Program-made: the position numbers and the translations under genes
Shown: positions 18,229-25,570 of the stretch, in pieces
Position numbering within the stretch: the stretch's first letter is position 1
Layout of the letters: each line of letters opens with the position of its first letter
Notes under the pieces: model-generated
Database searches by the model: none
Told to the model about the DNA's origin: nothing
Seen by the model: only the letters and a program-made list of their open reading frames with translations
Assembly (NCBI GenBank): GCA_023416695.1
Contig: JAEZGY010000023.1
Coordinates: 1-64,000, forward strand
Reading direction: 5' to 3'
DNA: 64,000 bases
Source of the DNA: Bacillota bacterium
GTDB taxonomy: Bacteria; Bacillota; Clostridia; Lachnospirales; Lachnospiraceae

Positions 18229-20127
18229 TATATATTTACGCTCCATTTCGTGACGAAGCTTACGATTTTCAACAGTATCAAAGATAATGGAGAAATCATA
18301 ATCCTCTGGATAAAGTTGATCTGCTGCCACCACAAGCTTAATTCTCTTGTGATTAATCCAAATCTTCTTTCCTGGAAGTTGCACCTTAAGTACCCCTTTA
18401 TCATCTGCAGGACAGCATACAATACCTATCTTTTTATCTGGTAGCACCATGACACTGTCTCCTATATGGTACTGTTTTGCTTCCTCCTGCTGATTACTTA
18501 GCACCATCTTTTTCTTTATTTGGGAGGATGTTTTACTTTTGATTCCTTGCTTTTCACTATGGTTAGCAATTTCATTTTGTAGCTGATCTAAATTATCTGG
18601 CACATTTTCTCCGTAAGCTGCTTCTAGGGCATTCTTTAACATGGATACTGGCATTCCAAGCTTTTCTGCAATATAGAAGGCACAGCTTTCTCCTGCCTCT
18701 CCTATAATAAGCTGATACATTGGACGAAGGCTCTCTCTATCAAAGGTCATTCGGGCATTGATAATACCCTCCTCCTTGTCTGCAAAATGCTTTACCTCAG
18801 GATAATGCGTCGTCACTAAGAATAAGGCTTTACTTTTCTTAAGCTCCTTTAAAATAGCAATGGCAATACCCATTCCTTCCGTAGGGTCTGTTCCCGAACC
18901 CATTTCATCCATAATTACCAAACTATCCTTGTTTACCATTTCTAAAATCTCAAGTATATTGGTAATGTGAGAAGAAAAAGTAGAAAGATTCTCTGTAATG
19001 TTCTGACCATCTCCAATGTCACAAAGGTAGTTGCTATTCATACAAAGTTCTGCTTCCTCACAACCTACATGAAGACCACACTGAGCCATCATACAGGTTA
19101 AGGCTACCGTTTTAATAGCTACTGTCTTACCTCCTGTATTAGGACCAGTGATAATAATTCCTTGTACACCACTGCCAATCTCAAACTGAAGTGGAACACA
19201 ATTCTTAGAGTCTAACAAAGGATGTCTTCCATTTTTTATTCGGATATAACGGTCTGTTGTTATCTTTGGCTCAATGGCATTCATCTCTATACTTAGTTTT
19301 CCTTTGGAGAAAATGAAATCTAGTTTTTCCACCGTTCGAGTATTCTCTTCCATAATCTCTGTCTTATCTGCCAACATACCAGACAACGTATATAAGATAC
19401 GTCTTTCTTCATTTTCTTCCTCTATTCTCAACCACTGCAATTCCTCATTTAGCTTTGCTACTGCTACTGGTTCAATAAATAGGGTATTTCCTGTAGAGGA
19501 TTTATCAATCACAGAGCCGGGAATCTTAAACTTACACTCTTTTTTTACAGGTACACAGAGGCGGCCACTTCTTAAGGTACTGTAGTTGTCTGACATACAG
19601 TCCTTATTGCCTCTCATAATCATGTCTGCCTTTTCTCTCATCTTGTTTTCCGCTCTCTCAATATCGCCCCGAAGACTTCTTAATAGCTTAGAGGCATGAT
19701 CATCCACTCTACCACCACGAATCTGAGATTGAATGGCTTCTCTAATTCCCTCTAAGGAATTAAGATTCTCATCATAGTATGGTAAAGATAGAGGAAGCTG
19801 CTTTCCTCTAACTAAATAAGCCTTTAGCCTTTGAATTCCTACAAGGGCTCTAGCAACGGTTTCTAACTGCTCTGGCATAAGACAGCCCTCTATCTTTGCT
19901 AGGGCTATTAACTCACTAATCCCAGCTAGAGAAACCATAGGCGGTGCCCCTATTTTCTCAATAAGAGTTCTGGCCTCTGTAGTCTCTCTTTGTCTAGCTA
20001 GAAGCTGATTCTCCGAGAGAGAAATAGTTGTTCTACCAATTTCCTCTTTCGCTCCTTCTGTTAACGCATATTCCATCCATTTTTTCTTTATCAGATCAAG
20101 TTCTAATACTTTTTCTACATTTATCAT
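18202..20127 (-). CDS. MutS2-family ATPase lacking the Smr nuclease domain
   Basis: MutS2-type protein of about 641 residues. The helical core (1-300) contains the clamp-like NTLFIEPVAV...EEENEERRIL segment. The ATPase domain has Walker A GPNTGGKT, the Q-loop/switch STFSSHITNILEI, Walker B LVIMDEMGSGTDPTEG and a TTHYPEVK switch. After a short coiled region it ends with a KOW-like HIGDSVMV...KIGIV strand region. Canonical MutS2 is near 780-790 residues and ends with a Smr domain, absent here. The ATG at 20127 is preferred (AAGGAAAGGTG upstream) over a GTG at 20136. Canonical MutS2 suppresses recombination or rescues collided ribosomes; this shorter paralogue's role is open. Confidence 0.85.
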   Translation of the reverse strand: MINVEKVLELDLIKKKWMEYALTEGAKEEIGRTTISLSENQLLARQRETTEARTLIEKIGAPPMVSLAGISELIALAKIEGCLMPEQLETVARALVGIQRLKAYLVRGKQLPLSLPYYDENLNSLEGIREAIQSQIRGGRVDDHASKLLRSLRGDIERAENKMREKADMIMRGNKDCMSDNYSTLRSGRLCVPVKKECKFKIPGSVIDKSSTGNTLFIEPVAVAKLNEELQWLRIEEENEERRILYTLSGMLADKTEIMEENTRTVEKLDFIFSKGKLSIEMNAIEPKITTDRYIRIKNGRHPLLDSKNCVPLQFEIGSGVQGIIITGPNTGGKTVAIKTVALTCMMAQCGLHVGCEEAELCMNSNYLCDIGDGQNITENLSTFSSHITNILEILEMVNKDSLVIMDEMGSGTDPTEGMGIAIAILKELKKSKALFLVTTHYPEVKHFADKEEGIINARMTFDRESLRPMYQLIIGEAGESCAFYIAEKLGMPVSMLKNALEAAYGENVPDNLDQLQNEIANHSEKQGIKSKTSSQIKKKMVLSNQQEEAKQYHIGDSVMVLPDKKIGIVCCPADDKGVLKVQLPGKKIWINHKRIKLVVAADQLYPEDYDFSIIFDTVENRKLRHEMERKYIEEAILQEE

Positions 20128-20151
20128 AATAATCACCTTTCCTTATATACT

Positions 20152-20360
20152 ACACCTGGTGACCTCCGGTCACTCGGTGATGGACACTCGCCAATGTGCG
20201 TATTTGTTTATACCAGAATACCTCGTATACAGATGCGAGCATCTGATACGAGCTCTTCAGGTATAACAAGCACTGCGTGCTTGGCTCGTTATATATCACG
20301 TACTACGTGCTTGGCTCGTTATATACACAAAAAGCCATAACGTATTGCATTACAATACTT
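20152..20360. repeat. Palindrome-rich intergenic block
   Basis: No gene. The block holds consecutive inverted repeats: GTGACC-N3-GGTCAC (near 20158-20172), a long hairpin formed by CTCGTAT and CAGATGC with their complements (20222-20252, one bulged A), AAGCAC-N3-GTGCTT (20268-20282), CACGTA-N1-TACGTG (20298-20310), and a near-15-base-pair stem (AGCCAT...ATGGCT, 20333-20367) that would end in a T run on the minus strand. A 20-base direct repeat occurs at 20276-20295 and 20306-20325. Confidence 0.6.
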
Positions 20361-20392
20361 CATGGCTTCATTAAAAATCTCTATAATTAACA

Positions 20393-20498
20393 AAGAGTTT
20401 TGCTTGCAAAACTCTCCTCCTGGGGTGGGTCGTGAAAACGACATTATCCATACCACCGCAGTGCGATATCGGCTTTCTGTATTTTAGAAAGCTTTTTT
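20393..20498 (+). ncRNA. Candidate small RNA with C-rich anti-SD-like loop
   Basis: A TATAAT box (20382-20387) lies at the right distance before a perfect ten-base-pair hairpin (20394-20403 with 20406-20415). Next come a single-stranded CTCCTCCT (20414-20421), a two-step stem GGTGG-GTCGT closed by a GAAA tetraloop (20424-20457, with a ten-base internal loop on the 3' side), an eight-base palindrome, and a seven-base-pair terminator hairpin followed by six T (20472-20498). The order of promoter, 5' stem, open C-rich element and terminator is typical of trans-acting small RNAs. The -35 box is weak. I cannot match it to a known family. Confidence 0.5.
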
Positions 20499-20539
20499 AT
20501 TTATAGGAACATGCGAAGCAAGTTCCTATAAATAAAAAA
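20493..20539. repeat. Perfect 18-bp inverted repeat
   Basis: Arms at 20493-20510 and 20522-20539 are exact complements around an 11-base loop. The outer six bases are T and A runs, so the structure reads as a terminator from either strand. From 20540 to 20841 I see no gene; one further dyad, TCACAAT-N11-ATTGTGA (20774-20798), lies upstream of the sigma factor gene. Confidence 0.7.
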
Positions 20540-20841
20540 CACGGCACTTCTGCCATGCTAAACGACTCTCTAAAAATAAGTTGTTGTGGGATTGGAAGCA
20601 TATTGTAAGACAGATATAAAAGGGCAGACTTCTAGCAGGACTAAGAACCTTTCCTTTCAACTATTCAATTCATTGAACTATCTTACTTCAACAATTAACA
20701 TGCAAATTCCCTTTCTATCTATATCATATGTAGAGTACATCATTTACAAAATATTGTCAATACTTTAATCATATCACAATTTTTTTAAATTATTGTGACC
20801 TAATCCACTTCTGAATCGTGTTATGTATAAGGAGGTATGAA

Positions 20842-21318
20842 ATGGACTCAACGATTGAACAGGTCTATGAGAAATATGCTGATATGCTTTTTCGTCTTGC
20901 CTATTCCATGGTGTTATCCTCACACGATGCGGAGGATGTGGTCCATGATGTATATGCAAAATATCTTGCCAAATCTCCCTCTTTTCGAGATGAGGAGCAT
21001 GAAAAAGCTTGGTTTCTTAGAGTGACCGTCAACCAATGTCATGATTTCTCAAAAAAACAAGCCTATAGAAATTATACCCCCTTGGAGGAAGTAGTGGCTT
21101 CAACAGCTACCACGGAGGATTTAGGACTATTACCAGCAGTCTTATCCCTGGATGAAAAGTATAAAACCGTTGTACTACTGCATTATTTTGAAGGATATTC
21201 TGTAGAGGAAATTGCATTTTATCTGAAATTATCAAATTCTGCTGTAAAGATGAGATTATCTAGAGGTAGAGAAAAGCTTAAAAATATGATTGGAAAGGAG
21301 AACGCCTATGTTTCATAA
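20842..21318 (+). CDS. ECF-type RNA polymerase sigma factor
   Basis: Extracytoplasmic function sigma factor of 158 residues. Region 2 (about 8-75) includes ADMLFRLAYSMV and the DAEDVVHDVYAKYL helix; region 4 (about 100-150) includes LLHYFEGYSVEEIAFYL and the helix-turn-helix SNSAVKMRLSRGREKL. The ATG at 20842 has AAGGAGG upstream; the frame is open a little further back without a better start. It overlaps the next gene, a probable anti-sigma factor, by 11 bases, and heads an operon with lipoprotein, MBOAT and DHHW genes. A sequence with GTGACC and CGTG spaced by about 16 bases just before it might be its own promoter, which is inference. Confidence 0.88.
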   Translation: MDSTIEQVYEKYADMLFRLAYSMVLSSHDAEDVVHDVYAKYLAKSPSFRDEEHEKAWFLRVTVNQCHDFSKKQAYRNYTPLEEVVASTATTEDLGLLPAVLSLDEKYKTVVLLHYFEGYSVEEIAFYLKLSNSAVKMRLSRGREKLKNMIGKENAYVS

Positions 21319-21862
21319 AAAAGAAATTGAACTATATCAAAGTATCACTGCCCCTGACTCATTAAAACAAAGGGTGGTAGATACATCTTCGAAACCGGCT
21401 CCTAGACCATGGTATGCTAAGCGTATCCCCTTGGTTACTGCTGCATCCTTGGTTTTACTCCTTTGGGCAGTATACTTAACGACTCTTTCCTCTCCTAACA
21501 TGGTTCTTCTAGCCGAAGGTAAGAAAATAGGTACCACTCCTATTGAGCTATCCTATCAGTATCCAGCTGCCAAGGCAAATAATTTGTATATGGACGACAA
21601 CTCCTTTTCCACCATGCTTAAAATAGATGTTTCTGGAAACACTACCATTACAGTATCTGGTGGAACCATTTACGACACAGAGAATAGTAATTATGCTGGT
21701 AAGAGTATCACCATTGCTAAGGATACTAGCCTTTGCTGGACAGTTGATAATGAGGCAGATTTTGATTCTCTTCTACTGACAGCAAATTATGGCCACACCA
21801 CAAACACTTATATTCTCGAAAAAAACAAAAAAACTGGGATATGGATGATATCCCAACAATAA
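21308..21862 (+). CDS. Putative anti-sigma factor, single-pass membrane protein
   Basis: A cytoplasmic stretch of about 44 residues (beginning MFHKKEIELYQSITAPDSLKQRV, as in several Firmicute anti-sigma proteins), one transmembrane helix (about 46-65), and an external beta-rich domain of about 115 residues rich in Thr and Ser. The start at 21308 has GGAAAGGAG seven bases upstream and overlaps the sigma gene end by 11 bases, which is the usual arrangement for a sigma/anti-sigma pair. No zinc-binding HxxxCxxC motif is present. Function is assigned from position and topology rather than a clear domain match. Confidence 0.6.
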   Translation: MFHKKEIELYQSITAPDSLKQRVVDTSSKPAPRPWYAKRIPLVTAASLVLLLWAVYLTTLSSPNMVLLAEGKKIGTTPIELSYQYPAAKANNLYMDDNSFSTMLKIDVSGNTTITVSGGTIYDTENSNYAGKSITIAKDTSLCWTVDNEADFDSLLLTANYGHTTNTYILEKNKKTGIWMISQQ

Positions 21863-21880
21863 ACTTGGAGGAAATTAAAA

Positions 21881-22423
21881 ATGAAAAGAGTTTTAGCACT
21901 TGTACTAGTAACTATTATGTCCGCTTCCCTACTTGCTGGATGCGGCAAAAAAAATGCAGCTGAGCCATCTCAAACGCCATCTGCGAAACCTGCTCTAACT
22001 ATGGATCTTACTCAAATCATGGATAAAATCTATGAGAACAAAAAAGTTGAATTAAACTTAGCTACTATTCCAGTAGATCTTACAGATGTAGATGCAGTAA
22101 CTGCTTACACTGGTTTAAAGGACGCTTCCAAAATCAAAGAGGTAGTTGTATCTGAGCCAATGATGGGTTCTCAGGCTTACTCCTTAGTATTAGTAAGAAC
22201 AAATGACAGTGCTGATGCAGCAGCTGTTGCTGATGAAATGAAAACTGGTATTGACCCAAGAAAATGGATCTGTGTAGAAGCTGATGATCTTAAGGTTGCT
22301 ACTTACGGCGATGTAGTAATGCTTATTATGGTATCCACTCAGTTAGCTGACACCGTTACTGCAGATGAAATTGTAAATGCATTTCAGACTGTAGCTGGTG
22401 GAACACTAGACTCTGTTAAATAA
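21881..22423 (+). CDS. DUF4358 lipoprotein
   Basis: Signal peptide with lipobox LLAGC (Cys21), a short Pro/Ser/Ala linker, then a domain of about 140 residues typical of DUF4358 (DLTQIMDKIY...; AYTGLKDASKIKEVVVSEPMMGSQAYSLVLV; DPRKWICVEADDLKVATYGDVVMLIM). DUF4358 lipoproteins are frequent in Lachnospiraceae and commonly neighbour MBOAT/DHHW genes; their biochemical role is not established. GGAGG lies upstream of the start, and the stop is only three bases from the MBOAT ATG. Confidence 0.82.
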   Translation: MKRVLALVLVTIMSASLLAGCGKKNAAEPSQTPSAKPALTMDLTQIMDKIYENKKVELNLATIPVDLTDVDAVTAYTGLKDASKIKEVVVSEPMMGSQAYSLVLVRTNDSADAAAVADEMKTGIDPRKWICVEADDLKVATYGDVVMLIMVSTQLADTVTADEIVNAFQTVAGGTLDSVK

Positions 22424-22426
22424 ACT

Positions 22427-23809
22427 ATGATATTTTCCAGTATACCATTCCTTTATTATTTTCTACCAATGACATTACTCCTTTATTTGGTTTCTCCAAA
22501 ACGCCTTAAAAATGCCAGCTTGCTTCTGGCTAGTCTTGTCTTTTATGGTTGGGGGGAACCAAAATATCTATTGTTGATGGTAGTTTCAATCTTAACAGGT
22601 TATGTATTTGGAATACTGATTGAACAATCTAAAAGTAAGAAAAGAGCCAGATTTTATCTGGTTCTTTCTTTACTAGTAAGTGTAGGTATTCTAGGCTTTT
22701 TTAAATACGCCGACTTTTTTATTACAAATGTCAATGCTGTAACAGGATTATCGATTCCTCTGCTTTCTATTGCATTACCTATTGGAATTAGCTTTTACAC
22801 CTTCCAGATTCTAAGCTATGGCGTAGATGTCTACCGAAAAGATGTAGCTGCTCAGAGAAATCTCATAGATTTTGCCACCTATGTTACTATGTTTCCTCAG
22901 CTAATTGCTGGACCTATCGTGCGCTACAGTGATATAGAAAGTGAGTTAAAGGTACGATGCTATAGCTTTGAACAGACTTATGAGGGAATTCGTCGATTTA
23001 TTATTGGCTTGTCCAAAAAGGTCTTAATTGCCAATCTTCTAGGTGAGTTATGTAGTATTTTCAAAGATTCCGATGAAAAATCCGTTCTCTTTTATTGGGT
23101 ATATGCGATATCCTATACTCTTCATATCTACTTTGACTTTTCCGGATATAGCGATATGGCCATTGGGCTTGGTCGAATTCTAGGATTTACCTTTCCAGAA
23201 AACTTTAATTATCCGTACATCTCTAAGAGTATCACAGAGTTCTGGAGAAGATGGCATATGTCACTTGGCTCCTGGTTTAGAGATTATGTCTACATCCCTA
23301 TGGGTGGAAACCGTGTTCCTATGATAAGATGGTTTCTTAACATTCTAGTGGTTTGGATGTTAACTGGTTTCTGGCATGGTGCTAGTTGGAACTTTATCGT
23401 ATGGGGACTTTTCTTTGCCGTCTTTTTAATTCTAGAGAAGCTGTTTTTAGGCAAGCTGTTAGCAAAAGCTCCTTCTCCTTTGGTTCACTTTTATGTTATG
23501 TTCCTAGTAACTCTAAGCTTTGTTATCTTTGATGCAATTAACCTAGATGAGGCTGGTGCTTATCTATTAGCTATGGCAGGAGGAAAAGGTCTTCCCTTTA
23601 GTACTGTGGAAACCCTTTATTACCTAAAAAGCTATGGTATGATTCTACTAATTGCCATGATTGGTTGCCTCCCTATAGCAAAATGGAGCAAGCTTAGGTC
23701 ATTAAAGAATTCTTATGTAGAAGCTTTCTTACTCTTAGGACTATTATTATTGGTTACCGCCTATTTAGTGGACGGTTCCTTTAACCCATTTTTGTATTTT
23801 AGATTTTAG
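22427..23809 (+). CDS. MBOAT family O-acyltransferase (AlgI/DltB-like), second copy
   Basis: A 460-residue polytopic acyltransferase paralogous to the one at 9891-11282. It has FPQLIAGPIVRY (about 156-167), YFDFSGYSDMAIG (about 235-247), FWRRWHMSLGSWFRDYVYIP (about 272-291), and WHGASWNF with the presumed catalytic His317. No good ribosome binding site precedes the ATG, which lies three bases after the lipoprotein stop, so translation is probably coupled to it. The DHHW partner follows directly. Its place behind an ECF sigma factor suggests stress-induced modification of a surface polymer. Confidence 0.88.
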   Translation: MIFSSIPFLYYFLPMTLLLYLVSPKRLKNASLLLASLVFYGWGEPKYLLLMVVSILTGYVFGILIEQSKSKKRARFYLVLSLLVSVGILGFFKYADFFITNVNAVTGLSIPLLSIALPIGISFYTFQILSYGVDVYRKDVAAQRNLIDFATYVTMFPQLIAGPIVRYSDIESELKVRCYSFEQTYEGIRRFIIGLSKKVLIANLLGELCSIFKDSDEKSVLFYWVYAISYTLHIYFDFSGYSDMAIGLGRILGFTFPENFNYPYISKSITEFWRRWHMSLGSWFRDYVYIPMGGNRVPMIRWFLNILVVWMLTGFWHGASWNFIVWGLFFAVFLILEKLFLGKLLAKAPSPLVHFYVMFLVTLSFVIFDAINLDEAGAYLLAMAGGKGLPFSTVETLYYLKSYGMILLIAMIGCLPIAKWSKLRSLKNSYVEAFLLLGLLLLVTAYLVDGSFNPFLYFRF

Positions 23810-23818
23810 GTGGTGTAT

Positions 23819-24919
23819 ATGAAGAAAAAAACCTATGTTTTTGTATGTCTTATAGGCTCTGTATGGCTACTTCTATCGGTTGCCTGCTTAATCAAAAAGC
23901 CGACTGAAACCTCTGACACAGAGAGAAGAGCTCTAGCTCAATTTCCTGCTCTTACCACAGAGACCTTACTAGCGGGGAAATTTGCTTCAGAGTTTGAGGC
24001 CTATGCCACAGATCAATTTCCACTTCGCAATCAGTTTCGGACACTAAAAGCAATGTGGCAATACTATGGTTACTTACAGTCAGATAATAATGGTATCTAC
24101 ATTATGGATGGACATGCTGGAAAGATTGAGTACCCTCTAAAAACATCTTCTATTAAAAATGCCTGTGAGAAATTCACCTATTTATATGAGAAGTATATCA
24201 AAGATAAAAACTGTAACGTATATGCCTCAGTAGTCCCAGATAAAGGTTACTTTATGGCAAAGGAAGGTGGCTATCTATCTCTTGACTATGAACAGTTATT
24301 TACTATGGTAAAAGAGGGGCTTCCATTTGCAACCTATATCCAACTTGCGGATTCTCTAGAGTTATCTGACTACTATAAGACAGATACCCACTGGCGACAA
24401 GAGGAAATTGTGGATGTTGCCAAGAAAATAGCATCTGCTATGGGGATAACTTCTAGGATTTCTTGGAACTTTACGAAAGTAAAAACAGACCAGCCTTTTT
24501 ACGGAGTATATTATGGGCAAGCTGCTCTTCCTTTAAAGAGTGACACCCTATATTATCTCACCAATCCTATTATAGAAGGTTCTGTGGTGTATCATGCAGA
24601 CACTAACGCCACTACAGCAGTTTATGATAAGGATAAGCTGGCTAGCAAAGATCCTTATGAAATGTTTTTATCGGGAGCTGCTCCTATTCTTACAATTGAG
24701 AATTCAGAAGCGGAGACAGACAAGGAACTTGTAGTCTTTCGAGATTCTTTTGGTAGTAGTCTTACTCCTTTACTCATAGAGGCCTACTCCAAAATCACTT
24801 TAGTGGATACTCGTTATATCCACAGTGATTTAGTTGGAAATTACGTTGATTTTGATAATGCAGATGTATTATTTTTATATAGCACTTTGGTGTTAAACAA
24901 CTCTACGGTATTGAAATAG
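23819..24919 (+). CDS. DHHW/AlgX-like acyl-transfer protein, second copy
   Basis: Partner of the preceding MBOAT protein. An anchor helix (about 5-24) leads to an external SGNH-like domain. An ERRALAQFP segment typical of DHHW proteins lies near 36-44, the Asp-His pair is in KTDTHWRQEE (near 186-195), and the nucleophile region is FRDSFGSSL (near 302-310). The ATG at 23819 is chosen, with AGGTGG upstream; GTG codons at 23810 and 23813 directly abut the MBOAT stop. At 366 residues it is about 80 shorter than the copy at 8537-9883, mainly in the N-terminal half. Confidence 0.8.
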   Translation: MKKKTYVFVCLIGSVWLLLSVACLIKKPTETSDTERRALAQFPALTTETLLAGKFASEFEAYATDQFPLRNQFRTLKAMWQYYGYLQSDNNGIYIMDGHAGKIEYPLKTSSIKNACEKFTYLYEKYIKDKNCNVYASVVPDKGYFMAKEGGYLSLDYEQLFTMVKEGLPFATYIQLADSLELSDYYKTDTHWRQEEIVDVAKKIASAMGITSRISWNFTKVKTDQPFYGVYYGQAALPLKSDTLYYLTNPIIEGSVVYHADTNATTAVYDKDKLASKDPYEMFLSGAAPILTIENSEAETDKELVVFRDSFGSSLTPLLIEAYSKITLVDTRYIHSDLVGNYVDFDNADVLFLYSTLVLNNSTVLK

Positions 24920-24928
24920 AGATTGGGT

Positions 24929-25262
24929 AACGGTGGGCATGTCACTAAGTGACATGCCCACCGTTGGGTTATATCGTCGACTCTAGCAATGCCATGAAAG
25001 GCAAGCTTTCGCATGGGTTGAGCAGCGTAATGGTACATAAGGCCTGATGGCGAGGGAGGTTGTGGGGAGTTTTAAGAATTATAGGGTAGGGATAGTGTGC
25101 TGGGGAAGGACGTGAATGATACCCCTATTTGAGAAGTAGAGGTTGTCCTTACGTAGGACACGCTTCGCTATAAGATAATAAGAGTCAAAAGTGCCGACAA
25201 AAGAATGCCGGCCTTTGTGACTCTTATCACCTTATCTGCAATGCAAGCATTGCAGTCCTACT
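24929..25262 (+). repeat. Copy B of the structured intergenic repeat
   Basis: Homologous to 7265-7511 in the opposite orientation. It opens with a perfect 17-base-pair hairpin (24929-24945 with 24949-24965). The 19-base identical block is at 25038-25056, TGTCCT-N5-AGGACA near 25144-25160, and the terminal two-step hairpin has outer arms ATAAGAGTC/GACTCTTAT (25178-25186 and 25219-25227). A nine-base-pair hairpin CTGCAATGC/GCATTGCAG (25236-25255) ends it. The first hairpin may terminate the MBOAT/DHHW operon, although no T run follows. The rest of the gap, 25263-25478, holds no gene or clear signal. Confidence 0.7.
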
Positions 25263-25478
25263 TCAGGATATTTAGGTTTATTGATTGCTGCTATAATTTT
25301 TTAAAAAATAACCGTTTAGACGCCATGACCAAGCCTAAGTACCAACGTGCTCAAACAGCCTTTCACGGCATTGTTAGTCGCCTCCTTAAGTTTGGGTGGC
25401 TAAGTTGGAGGGGGTGATGGAGTGGAGTAGAATGAAAAGTCAATTCTTTAGCTATGACTATGGATAGAGATGGCTTCT

Positions 25479-25570
25479 CTATAACATAATAAGATCCAAA
25501 AGTGCCGACAAAAATGTCGTCTTTCTGGCTATTGTTTTCTTATCTGCAATTCAAGCATTGCAGGCTTACT
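25479..25570 (+). repeat. Copy C, partial, of the structured intergenic repeat
   Basis: This stretch repeats 25171-25262 in the same orientation: AATAAGA-x-CCAAAAGTGCCGAC start, then the TTATCTGCAAT...GCATTGCAG hairpin (25544-25563). The outer stem of the two-step hairpin has decayed here, while the inner CCGAC/GTCG stem is kept. Its end overlaps the stop codon of the MFS gene. Confidence 0.6.

Noticed and set aside
20422..20460. ZTP or other known riboswitch in the 20.4 kb element
   Set aside because: A GGGTCGTG core is reminiscent of some riboswitches, but the downstream conserved parts are missing and the gene beyond is not a matching target.
20586..20768. 60-codon plus-strand frame in the gap before the sigma factor
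   Set aside because: Starts without a convincing ribosome binding site, and the translation has no recognisable features.
25205..25417. 70-codon plus-strand open frame
   Set aside because: Covers hairpins of repeat copy B and following gap; no ribosome binding site or protein-like composition.
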